64,000 bases of DNA from contig JAXDDX010000227.1 of the NCBI GenBank assembly GCA_034670405.1, positions 186,001 to 250,000 on the forward strand, given 5' to 3'. The notes below the pieces were generated by a model that had not been told where the DNA came from, searched no databases, and saw only the letters and a program-made list of their open reading frames with translations. Below are positions 52,693 through 64,000 of this stretch, piece after piece. The DNA is from Hoplostethus atlanticus. Lineage: Eukaryota > Chordata > Actinopteri > Trachichthyiformes > Trachichthyidae. A program made the translations under genes and the position numbers. Every line of letters starts with the position of its first letter. Position 1 is the first letter of the stretch.

Positions 52693-55412
52693 GGTAACAT
52701 ACACACACACACACAGATACACAAATACAGACACACACAAAGCAACCCAAGCACCTCCTCCTCTCGGCTTCCCCGCAACCAGCTTCGATCAAAGTGGAGG
52801 AAAACACTTGAATCCAGTTAAGAACTCTATCAAAGGCCCTAATGGGCAGCTGAAACCAGCCAGACATGACAACAGAAGCAACACACGAGGATGGGCATCT
52901 GTGAGACGAAAGAAATGTCACGCTAGACGTATCTGAATCGATGTCAATGCACCCTCTCCTCTGCTTTTCACTTTTCCTCCTTCTTTCCCTGCTCTCTGGA
53001 GCTTTCCAACAGTTTAGCATGGTCTTGGACTTTGCTTATAGTGCAGATACTTGGTAAGGAAAGGGGTGGCATGATCGGGGCCTGAAAGAGGGATCCCTCC
53101 TGGGCTTTAAGTCAGCATTCAGGTTGAATCTATGCAGGGATCTCTTTTATCTTTAACTGATGTAGTAGTGTTTTTTTTTATCTTTGTCATTATGTTTTCT
53201 TCTTGTTTAATTTTGTTTCTGAAACCAATTTGATGAGTACCTTTGTTGTCTCTGAGGAATCAGTGTCGCAAAGCCATGAGAGATTGAACGGTAATACATT
53301 TTAAATGCTTTTCTTACTGTTATTTTATGGTTTTATTATTCTGAGGGGTTTTATTTGTTTACTCCTGTTTTTTTATTGTCATTTTGTTTCTGCTTATTGG
53401 ACTTTAATGAGCTTTGTTTACAAGGTTTGATCTTTTCCCCCTCATTTGCCCGTGTCCCAAAGTTTGTATCTCTGAGTGTGTGTTTACTGACTTGACTAGT
53501 TGAAGCAGTCCAGTCTGGAGTCCCTTCTGCTGTTGGCCTGGGCAAGAGGGTCGACCGTCACTGGGGAAAGGCATCCATGGGTTGCAGCCTGAAGCCTCCA
53601 TTTCCCATCTCTCCCTTGTGCTTTATTTCTTCCATATCTGACCAGCCCCTGGATGCCTTGTCATCTGTGTCCTTTTTTGTTACTTTTCTGTGTTACTTGG
53701 TTATAAAGGACAGGATTCCTTTGTTTCCTTGTTGGTTCATTGACATAGCTGTACCACATCTGCCACGTATTCCACCAGTCATGTCCAATGCACCGTATGG
53801 ATGTCTCCAAGGGAACTGAGCCTACCCCAGAAATGTAGTTACCTTAGTTAGCCTTTTTGCTAGCAGTGCATTTAGGCATTCATCCCAACTCCTTTTGGTA
53901 AACCTGTACTTGTTGCCATAGGTCTAGTTACTGTCTATAAATATGAAATGCAGATTGAATGTGCAATATGTATACACAAATTTTAAACTAAAGTAAGCAG
54001 GTAGGAAAATGTACAGATAGCTCCCTCCACAGTGTTTGAATGTTTGGGCCTGTTACTTTCCACTTCAATGTATAAAGGAAAACATATAGGAATACATAGG
54101 AATAAAGCAAAGAACAGAATGGTAGAGAGACACTGATGACGTCTAGATGAAGCCCATTTGTAAAGCATTTCAACATACTGTGCTAAATGATTTAATGTGC
54201 TTTAAGACTGTGAAGTGAAGATTTAATACTTGGCATTGTAAAAACAAATTGCATGTTGAAGAAAAAAAGGTGCAATGGTACCAAAGCACCTGGATATATA
54301 TGGCAAGAGATATTTGAATGGCACTCCAATCAAATACACTCCTTATATCATTATGAAGAGTATGTAGCGTACACTTATGTAGACTTTTTTTCATACATAG
54401 AGTGCATAAACATTACTCTATCCTCAGATTGGTTAATGTGTATGATACTGTATGTGCAATATATGTAAAAAGGACCTGCAGTACTTGGATTTTGTCAACT
54501 TGCCATGTATTTGAACACATGTATTACATTTACATGTTTGTGTTTTGGGACAGATGGTGATGTTCTCTGAATGCCATTAGGAGTGGCACGCTAGCTCCTG
54601 TTTTAGTCAACAGCCTGAGCTGCTTCAATCTAACCCCTCATCACTAGGCTTGTGGACAGCAGATTCAGTAATCTTTGGTCAGTGGTCCTTTGTAAGGGCG
54701 ACTTCTACCCACTGAAAACTCATAACATTGCATTCTCACAGCCACCCTATTGGTATGCAACTGCTGCTTCGCTTATACAGAATACTTACAGCATTATTAA
54801 AGGTACAGTCGGGTACTCTAACAACTTCTCATGTCAGAGGTCTGGTAGCTTAATACAGAAGAGACATCTTAGGCATATAAACTTGGCAGTGTTGTCATGA
54901 TGAACTGGGATCCCATTCTCCCCATCCTGTTTTTTTTTCTCTCTTCAATAGAAAGGCAGTAGCTTACTGTCCTTTTTGCTGCTTTCCTCTGCGTGACTAG
55001 AGGTGGTTCGTTGCCTTCTGACACACATAAGCTGTCTTCACAGGTCATAGGAATGTGGAGGGCTCCCCGTGTTGGACACACAAGCCACTTCTTAGTGATG
55101 GTGACATCCATCTGAACTACTCACTTCAAGGACGAGGCACGGAGGGTGTGGTGTAAAGATGAGATTCACCACTCCTGTTGTTTTATTGTAAATAGGTTCG
55201 GAGGGGACGGAACGATGATCAAAGTTCATTTAAGCTACCAGTTGTACAGGTGTAAAGCCTCTTTTAAACCTATTTAATAATCTTTGTTATTGACCAGTTT
55301 TTGGGGTCTCTCCTCCTTGTTTTGTGTGGGTAAGTGGCCCCGTGAGGTGGGCTGTTGCAAGTGTCTCCTTCCTTATTTATTTGTAATTTGGCCTTGAAAA
55401 TTATGTAATGAA

Positions 55413-55418
55413 AATAAA
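55413..55418 (+). terminator. acsl3: acsl3 polyadenylation signal
   Basis: AATAAA followed by a GT-rich downstream element within 15 bases. Confidence 0.6.
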
Positions 55419-56837
55419 AGTTTGTGTTGTAATCAGTTTGTTTGGCTGTTTCTTTTTTTACAGGTTAACAAAACGTACATCCATGACAATGATATGAAGC
55501 TGTCTTACACACACAAACACACAGTGGGCAGTGTGTGTGTGTGTGTGTGTTGAACACCTGCACACATTCTATCAGGCACAACGTGTGACTAATACCATCA
55601 GAGACTTGATTAGAATCATGTCCTGAAACCAGAGTTTCTATGGCAACGAAGGTCTCTTTGTGTGTGTGTGTGTGTTTTAGTATGTGTGTGGTTTGTGAAA
55701 GAGTGTGTAGCCAGTAATGTGTGGTGTGTCGACGCAAACAGAACACGCAGTTCTGGGAGTCAACCTCTTATCGGAGCTTGTAAACAAAGGGTTTTTCTTT
55801 CAGGCAAAGTCATAATGCTTTCACAAGACGCTGCAGACACCGCAGACCTGTGAAGTCATTTCATTTCTGTCAGAAAGACTCTAGTCTTCCCACTCCCTTG
55901 ACGTCCACTGCACTAGCATACTGCCCAGGTATGTTACTGAGCCTGATTCCCCAACGCCTTTCTTGACTTCAATTATTTCTTGAAACCTGATCTTATATCA
56001 CTGTTAGGTTTGTAAGATCAGGTGCTTGGGTAGCAGCAGTTATTGAAGGCAAACTGAAGAGTCCATATGATGTTTATCCTACTAGAATATATTCAATGTA
56101 GCCCCACTACTGGCTTTGTTTCTGCTTTGATTCATTTGATTGGAGACGCGTGTTTCTTCTCACACCGACTGAGCTTTTGTTCCAAGGATTAACATCAGTA
56201 AACATGAGTCTCACATGTATGAGGTTTGGGCCTGCAAAAGGTTTGTTTACCTTGTAAATGATTTAGAAACATTAAACATAAACCAACCTATATTTTGGAT
56301 TTCAATGGGTTATGGAAGATGCAAAAAGCTCATTTTTTAAAAACTCTCTTACAAACTGTATGGTCAATATATCTAAAGGTTACATTGCCAAATAAAGGCT
56401 GTATTTAGGATTTAAAGTTACGCTAAAAGTTACAAGCTAATCTCTTCTCTTAATTTTCTCTTTTGGAAGAAAAGCAATCCTTGTGTATTTGGCATGCTTG
56501 CCTCACTGGTTCCTAAGAATGAAGGAATCTGAAAGAGCGTGGGTGGTGAAAGATCCGTATGGTGGTTGTGTCTGTGTTGATTTTGCATATCAATATGAAA
56601 CCATGAGAGGCAAGGAGAACACAAGTGCTGCTTCTCTCCCCTCCTTTCTTCTCCACTCCCTCCATCCAACCCTATGGGACCAGTGTGTGAGTCAGAGGCA
56701 TAATGCTCCCTGCATTAGCCCCACTGATTCTGACGCACACACACACCAGAGTGAATCTACCACAAAGACAACAACAACAACAACGGCACCAAGCAGCAGG
56801 AAACGGAGGGACATCTTCCATAATTGTATGAATGTGG

Positions 56838-56870
<33 letters not shown>
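56838..56870. repeat. (TG)n microsatellite
   Basis: About 15 TG units. Confidence 0.85.
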
Positions 56871-59800
56871 CTGTGTTCCTCTCTCTTCCCTCTCTCTACC
56901 TCTTCATTCCATATTGCTCTCTCTCCTACTCGCTCGCTCTTTCTCTCTCTCCGTTTATGACTCAGAAGTGCTCAAAAACTTTTATGTGTGTTTGTGCTTC
57001 ATGCGCATGCTCCAATGTGAGACAATAAGCCATATTGGCATTTACCCAAGGATGAGCTGAGCTGAGCTGAAGGCTGCCTCACAACCCCGGAGAGGTGCAT
57101 GTTGGCTGGAGAAACCAAGAGTAATTACATCTGAGGCTGAAAAGCAATGGTATTACAGGCAAGGACCGGAACTGAGATATGAGGCAGAAAGTTGTTGAGG
57201 GGATGGAGCTAGAATGTATAAGGCAGACTAAGCTCCTGTAAGGTGCAGGGCTTAGCTCGGGTCTGAAGCTATGGAGCTTGGGTGTAGGGTGTCAGCTAGG
57301 TGAGCGGAGAGGAAAAGGTGAGCTGCACTGACACCAAAGATCCAAAGGAGGCTCTGGTCCCTGCCCTTTCATCTTTCATACAGACCCCTAAAATGTCTTC
57401 ATTCATTTTCGTATTAAGATTTCTTTACCATCATATCATTAAGATATCCATGAACAAGGTGGTACCTTAATTCAACTAGGCCCCCTTATTTCTATCTTAA
57501 GTGTTTTTTTTTACTTTTTAATTGCCTGTGTTCCCCATAATGTGCACAGTCCTGTTGACTTTGTTATTGGTTGAATTTTACTGTGCCAAGCTGACCTTTG
57601 GCTGTACTTGGCAACACCGCGCCGTGCCAGGCATTGGCTTGGTACGGCTTGGCTTGGTCATCATGATGCACACGGTGCGAGGGCCAAAGTGGAGGTGGGC
57701 GACGTGTGAGGTCTGGTAATGAGCCTGAGAGAAGTAGCGATGGAGGGGGGGCGAGGATGGAGGGATGGGGAGGCAGAGGGAGAGGCAGCAACCAATACGT
57801 CTGGGCGATGACTCACCAATGCTGGGTATTTATAGCATCAGGGAGGGGGGTGTGGGGGTGGAGGAGTGTGGCGAGGAGTGAGGGGGCAAGCGGTTTGGGA
57901 GGCAGCCAGGGCAGCATCATCACACTGCCAACAGGGAGTGGTGGAGAGACACCGCAGAGATAAGCCACTGGAGAAGGATGAAAAGAGAAGGAGGAGAAAG
58001 AAAGGAAAGAGAAAGGAGAAAGGTATGGGAGGGACAAAGCAGAGGGAAAACAGGCGATGTAGAGGAAGGGGGGGAGGGTAGATGAATGAGACTGAACGTA
58101 ATGGACAGATGAGAGGGATGAACTGTGAAGAAACCGAGGAGAGGCAAAAATAGAACAGGACTTGTGAGAGAAGGAGCGTGTTTAAATCTCAGACAACACA
58201 AATCCCCCAGAACCCACTGGGCGTGGCACACTGCAGTCAATGTACAGCTCAGGGACTGCTGCCTGGGAGCATGTATGTGGAAAGAATAGGCCTACGTATC
58301 GCACTGGATATAACGAGACATCTCCAGTACGGTCAAGTGCTTGTGTCACACACTCAGTGATTCACACGCACGCACACACACACACACACACTACAGCATA
58401 TGTGTGCACACGAACACACACACACTGACCTGCCACCTCACATCGAGACACTGGCTGTCCAGATGGAGAGATGAGGGGGAGGACAGGGAAAGGTGGCAGA
58501 CGCGAATGAAAATAAGGAACGAAGAGAAAAATCACCACAGTTGCCTAGACACTGTACCTCCAAAGAAGTTTATAAACGGGCGCAAACAACGGGAGAGAGA
58601 AAAGAACGTCTTTGAAGCTTCGCCCAGCATCATTATAATGTGTCAATACACTCATACCTTATTTCCCAGATAGAGATGAAATATTGCTCAACAGTGGGAG
58701 TGGATTCTGTTGGGATATATGTTGCTATACCAACAGCAGTGGGTGATAACACAAATTAACAAATGCCCCTAACTAACGAGTGTTATAATATGTGTTAATT
58801 GGAACATATGTTCAGCTTTGGGGAGATGTCACTGTCCAGACACTACCTCCTGGTGTTTCTCATTATGTTCTCCTAGCTCGGGTTGATATCTGTGGCAGAT
58901 TTCTTCATCAAAAACATATCCACCCTCTGCCTCTGGTGACGTCAGCCAGTGCGTCACACTGCGTAGACCCCTCACTAATACATGCGCATGTGTGCTCGTA
59001 TACGCGTGCACGGGTGAAACAAGTACACACACACAACCACACAGTAAGTATAGTGAATAGAGATGAGTCAGACATAGCCAAGGTGAACACACAGTTATAT
59101 ACACAAGAGAGGAAAGCAGGGGGGGTATGGAGGCGAATAGTAACAAGTGAAATAGAGCGGGATGGAGGGTGATGGGTTACTGGGAGGAGGGGGAGAGGAG
59201 AGAGAGAGAGGGAGGGAGGGAGGAACTGAAACGAGATAATTGAAGATGATTTCGGGAAAGATAAAAAAAGAGTGAAGAAAGTTGGCAAAGAAGGGAGAGA
59301 TGCGATGAGCGAGAACAGGGACAAGGCTTAGCATGTTGGAGGCAGCCGAGTAGGTGTGAATCGAAACGGCGGCAACAAGGTGGAAAAAGGAAAAAGTGGA
59401 TGAGAATGTAAAAATGGAGGGAGAACTAAATGACAAATGATACGTTTTTATTTATATGAGCGCACCAGGAAATGAAAAGATGAACATTAATGGAGGAGGA
59501 ATAGAGGCTCAGCTGGCAAACTCAGTCTCCTTATTGCAGGGATTTTTTAGTCCACTCCCACATGTCTTCTGGATCCTTCTGGCAGTATGCTGGACATGTG
59601 CCCTTTTCAAAAAGGCTAAGTATGTATAGGCTCCCCACTTTCTTTCCTTTCCTACTCTCCTCCAGTGTTTTTCTCTCTTGCTCAAGACAGTACACTTTCT
59701 CCCCTCCTTATCTCGCTTCTCTCCTCCTCGGTCCTAATGGCTCAGACAGCACATTCTAGCCCTAATCACCTCATCTATGTTCACCATTAAAAACCATCTT

Positions 59801-60417
59801 CCTCCTGAAGAAAAGGAATACGCTTCTCCGCCGTAATTGGCACAAGAGGGGGAATGAGCTGAATGGGGACAGCAGCCAGAACAAAAGGGAGAATGTAAGC
59901 AGCTAAGAAAATGACTAGCCTAATAAATGAAGCGTTGGAGGGAGAAGAGGAGGATACTGTCAGGTGGAAAAGGGATGAAGGTGGAAACAGATGAGCGCTT
60001 GTGAGGCAGCATCACCATGGAGACGTTAGTTCAAAAGAAGGTGAGCCATGACAACGGGTGTGCCATTCTCACCCCATCAATGCGGGTGAGGAGGTGGAGG
60101 GTGAAGAGGGACGAAGATGAAAACAAACAAAGGAGCGAGGGGAGGACACCACTATCACATGTGCCCTCCCACCCTGTCACCTTCCCTCTCTCTTTCAGTA
60201 TGATCAGCTCATCTATCTTTTATGAGGGTTAGTTTAACAGCGGAGGAATCAGGATGGAATCCAAAGCTGCAACGAATAAACTAAAGTGCTCACAAGTCCA
60301 ACCTTGGCTTCTGGTTGAAATAAGAATCATACTTGAGCTGACGTAAATTGCTTAAATGGAAGAATCCTGAACAAGCACAAAGGCCTAAGAAGCCTTGAGA
60401 TAGAGCTTTGTGAGTCT

Positions 60418-60489
60418 GTGTGTGTGTGTGTGGGGGGGTGTGTGTGTGTGTGTGTGTGTGTGGCTGTGTGGGTGTGTGTGTGTGTGTGT
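60418..60489. repeat. Interrupted (TG)n microsatellite
   Basis: TG runs broken by a G7 run and by GGCTGTG and GGG interruptions. Confidence 0.85.
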
Positions 60490-60876
60490 CATTGCACGGA
60501 TGTGAGCATATGGTTGTGTGTTTTTGTGCCGTCATGTGCTGTGAAGCACACACGCCTTTATTGAGCTGATTTGTTCTCTCTCTACAGCTTTGATTGACAT
60601 GAAGGTAAACAGAAGCGGAGTCCCAATTCGCGGCTGTGGCTTTAGAGATCTAGAGGAGGAAAAGGAGGAGGAGGAGGAGCAAGATATGAAATGATGGAGG
60701 AGAAGCAATTAGAGAAAAGGATGGAAAGAGCGAGAGACCACTAAACAGACAATGAGAGTGAGAGTGGCACCAAGCACTCTTCTAATTAATGTGATTAACT
60801 TCTCTCCTGCTGTAATGCTCCAATGTAGCAATGCACACATATACTGTATACAATAAATTCAATATATAATCTCTCT

Positions 60877-60905
60877 AGATAGATAGATAGATAGATAGAT
60901 AGATA
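60877..60905. repeat. (GATA)n microsatellite
   Basis: About seven TAGA units. Confidence 0.9.
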
Positions 60906-61205
60906 TCAAATGCTGTACTAATTAAATAATGTATCTAATTAAAACACAATCAAGATGATGCCCAGCTGCATCTGTAAAGGAAACATTGTACAGTGGAATA
61001 AAATGAGCTGTTGGTTTCTGAAGGAACTGTGTGGGTCTGGATGGAACGATGCACACAGACAACACATGGCAAGCCCTGGAGAGGCATCATCGATTCAGCC
61101 AGTGAATTTTCTACCATCAGGGACCTGCTGGGACTTAAACTTAACTTAAACTTTAAACCCTCTGATCCATCACAGAAGTAATCATAGAGTCCTGGTGGCT
61201 GGCAT

Positions 61206-61206
61206 A

Positions 61207-61241
<35 letters not shown>
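61206..61241. repeat. (CAGA)n microsatellite
   Basis: About nine CAGA/GACA units. Confidence 0.9.
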
Positions 61242-61243
<2 letters not shown>

Positions 61244-61780
61244 AAGTCTTTAGGTCATTTGTTGTGATGCATGATCACACACACACAAATCACAACAACC
61301 ACAATTTATTTTTGAAGTATGTGTGTGTATCTGTGCGCTTGTGAGTGAGTAATCTTGTCATACCAAAGTCAAGCCTGGAAGAGGGACATACGTGCTTTTG
61401 AGCTGGACAAGTGTTCCATTAAAGAAAGCTCTGAAATGCCTTCTCTCTACTCTCTTCTTTCTGCGTACGACATATTTTACCTTCACTTTTACATCCACAG
61501 TATTAGAATCTCATCAATCAATGCCCCGGTCATTTGAATTCATCTTCATGTAGCGTTTTCAGTATTCCACACCGAGGATTGATAGCAGAACAGGAGTACA
61601 TTCAATCAAACATTAATTTCCTAATAAGGATGTGACAGAATGTAACCTTTAAATGATTGATACCACAGTGTGTTGGCTGTTGCACCCTCTGAATGAACTG
61701 ATGTCCCCCGGGGTGGAGACTGTGCTTGTTATGAATGGAGAGATGTGATGTCAGAGGAATGATGCTGTGAGATTATAAAA

Positions 61781-61852
61781 CTCTCTCTCTCTCTCTCTCT
61801 CGCTCTATCTCTCACTCTCTCTCTCGCTGTCTGTCTGTCTGTCTGTCTGTAG
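61781..61852. repeat. (CT)n followed by (CTGT)n
   Basis: CT run with CG interruptions, then about five CTGT units. Confidence 0.85.
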
Positions 61853-62389
61853 CAGCAGCCGATGTCACTAATCCGTGTCTGTTAATGTCAGGATGCTCTC
61901 CGCTGCTCCTTCTCCCCTGGAGAGCAGGCAGCCGAATTCAAGAAAAGCACCTCCAACATTGTTCGACGTCTCCTCTTCATGACACACTGCATGTCAGGTG
62001 CTGCAGAGGGCGAAGTGGAGAGATGAAGTGGGCACTCTATTCCGTTGCTGTTTTAATGGGTGTGAAAGGATTGCAACATGTTCTAAATAAGGAGCAAATG
62101 GGATGAAATTGGAAGAGCAATGAAAATGCGGGGCAGAGCGGGGGCTGAATTGGATGAGCACTTACGGATATGGGGTGTCAGAGGGCATTGAGTGAAATAG
62201 TTGGAATCCCTTTAGAGGATATAAGGGAGCGTTGACAAGTTGCTGGGACATCATTGAGGCTGGCATCATCCTAATTCATTTGGTTGGCCATCTGGTGGGC
62301 TTGTAGGAAGACATCAACAAAGAATTAAGCATGAAAAACAAACCAGAAATAAACTAGCTGTGTTCTTAGACCAAAGACAACAGGTGATT

Positions 62390-62640
62390 TGTGATCAGGG
62401 TCATCCAGGTCCAGAGGAAGAGCCCAGACCATGACACTCCCGCCATGCTTGACCATAGGGAGAAGTTTATTTTGGTGGTGGGCAGTTCTGGGTTGTCGCC
62501 AAACATGCTATTTTTGATTATGGCAGATCAGTCCCAGAGAACTTCCAGACTTCCAGAAATCAAGTTTGCCCAGGTCGTCTCTGGCAAACCTAAGACAGGC
62601 AGCTCTGTTCTTTTTAGGCAGTAGAGGCTTCTTCCTGGCT
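62390..62640. repeat. Probable dispersed-repeat fragment
   Basis: The blocks ACCATGACACTCCCGCCATG, TTGACCATAGGGAGAAG and GGCAGTAGAGGCTTCTTCCTGG resemble a widely scattered fish repeat. No coding support. Family not assigned. Confidence 0.4.
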
Positions 62641-64000
62641 AATTTCATACCCAATTATTTACCAACCTGATTCTACTTGAGTTAACTAATGCAAGAGGAG
62701 GTTTAGTTAATTTTGCACCTGAACTGATTCCCTTTACACTATTTTAATTTTATTACATTCACAATTTCCTCTAAAAACATATGAAATTGGTAAACATAGA
62801 ACACTAAATTTGATTAAATACGGATTACATGGTAATATTTCTATAATTCACAAACATCCAATCATGACAGTAGGTTACAATTAGCAAGGGAATCTAATAT
62901 GATTTCTGAATGTTTTTGAGTGCAGTCAGCAGCGCAAATCTCATGTTATAGCTGAGGGTTGGTGGATATTTGGTTTTGTTCTTAATTTGCAACACCTTAT
63001 AAGTTTGCTTCAAAAAGTGCTACACATATATAGCCATTCTTATCGTGATCTGATAATCTCACACTAGTCATAGACTTGGTGGTCACAGTGTGATAGATGG
63101 TGATAGAAACATGTAAGTGCTTGATAATGCTTTGATCTCACCATAAACATCGTCATCATCCAACTTTGACCTTTTCCCAATGGGTCCTCTGCTGTGTCCC
63201 CTTTATCTTGTCGACCTGCTTTGGCCCCCAGCTGACAGGGCGTTTATCACCATCTCTGTCCGCAGAGAGAGGGCTGAACTGCGACAGCAATTCCGTGGTG
63301 GTTTAAGCCTGTGAGTCATCGCTGGTGGGTTTAACTCTTCACCTGCCGTGACGATTAAAACCAAATCAGACAAGTTTGGCTGTGATGGTGGATCTGCATG
63401 TTGTTTTACCATCCTGGTGAATGGAAAAGCGACATTGCGTGCCATCACTGTTAAAGGGGGTGTGTCCTTTTCAACACATCCACGTCTCTAGTTTGGTATG
63501 ATACACATTTGTTTTATTTTTTAACATAACATGGCTTAATAAAAGCCTAGGTTGTTTCAACATGTGTTGGTATCTATATGTTGTGTTGAAAAGGAAGTGC
63601 GTAGTGTGTGTGTTTAGTGCCGTCCCAACTTGAACACGGTCCTCGTGAATGGTGAGTCTTTGAAATAGGCTGATGAATGAATAGTCACGTAAAAGATCAC
63701 TCATATTACCTCTCACAAAACAAGTTTTGCAAACCTGAGGCCATGCAGTAAATAGCCACCAGTCTTTAAACAATAGCTGTAGTCAATATAGAGACTGATA
63801 CTGAGCAACAGACAGCATCGGGAGCTATTTATAATGGAACGGGTTCCTTAGCGTGCCATATCATAAGACTAAATCATTTATATGGATTTCTTATGACCGG
63901 CTATTGCGTGTGTCCTGCGATGACGCGGTAGTCAGGTGTTGCCTCATATAACGGGGGAGCTGTCCAAGTGCTGAAAACAGAACAGAAGAGCAGCGCTCCA

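Larger units (their letters stand above)
52586..55435 (+). other. acsl3: acsl3 3' UTR
   Basis: From the stop codon to just after an AATAAA at 55413-55418, followed by GT-rich sequence (GTTTGTGTTG). There are no convincing coding frames inside. Length of about 2.85 kb is inferred from the absence of an earlier strong signal; earlier weak signals could also be used. Near its start lies a diverged copy of the last codons of the gene (52641-52692). Confidence 0.55.
55440..64000. other. Intergenic region to the right of acsl3
   Basis: No gene that I can support. GA-rich purine tracts (57850-58080, 59160-59420), several (TG/AC)n tracts, tetranucleotide arrays and dispersed-repeat remnants make up much of it. 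The many short frames here are low-complexity (Ser/Leu/Phe or His/Thr runs) without domains. The last 200 bases carry a TATA-like element and a CRE-like core (see findings). Confidence 0.5.

Noticed and set aside
58829-59436. Hydrophobic Ser/Leu/Phe frames on the - strand near 59 kb
   Set aside because: Translations of GA/CT-rich purine-pyrimidine tracts; no start context, splice structure or family resemblance.

Overview
The window looks like teleost fish nuclear DNA. Genes are split by GT-AG introns, many introns are a few hundred bases long, (TG)n/(AC)n and tetranucleotide microsatellites are abundant, and several fish-type dispersed repeats are present. The genes I recognise (Pax3, Acsl3, a KCNE-type subunit) form a vertebrate linkage group corresponding to the human PAX3-ACSL3 region. 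The species cannot be fixed from the sequence.

Layout from left to right: (1) About 1.18-5.84 kb, + strand: the 3' part of a mucin-like gene. It has a Ser/Thr/Pro-rich exon, a somatomedin-B exon, a short Thr-rich exon, then five tandem exon-plus-intron repeats of about 490 bp and two further exons. One repeat exon carries a +1 frameshift, and a 362-bp element with a target-site duplication has inserted between repeats 3 and 4. (2) 7.37-7.74 kb, - strand: a single-exon KCNE-type potassium-channel beta subunit. (3) 10.4-29.3 kb, - strand: a complete pax3 gene in nine coding exons (501 residues in my model), with its promoter near 29.6-29.75 kb and an intron 4 of about 9.7 kb that probably holds enhancers. 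Introns 1 and 6 each contain a copy of the same small transposon-like repeat. (4) 37.0-37.7 kb, + strand: an intronless RING-finger protein with two C-terminal membrane segments, preceded at 36.2 kb by a decayed, inverted partial copy of itself. (5) 42.4-55.4 kb, + strand: acsl3, with a non-coding first exon, 14 coding exons (711 residues) and a long 3' UTR ending at a polyadenylation signal at 55.41 kb. (6) 55.5-64 kb: no gene I can support; microsatellites, low-complexity DNA and dispersed repeats.

The genes do not form one pathway. pax3 is a developmental transcription factor (neural crest, dorsal neural tube, muscle). acsl3 activates fatty acids at the ER and lipid droplets. The RING protein is probably a membrane-bound ubiquitin ligase, the KCNE protein a channel subunit, and the mucin-like protein secreted or surface-bound. 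Their neighbourhood probably reflects inherited linkage around pax3 and its regulatory DNA.

All exon boundaries were read by eye from splice consensus, reading-frame continuity and remembered family sequences. No alignment or database search was run.
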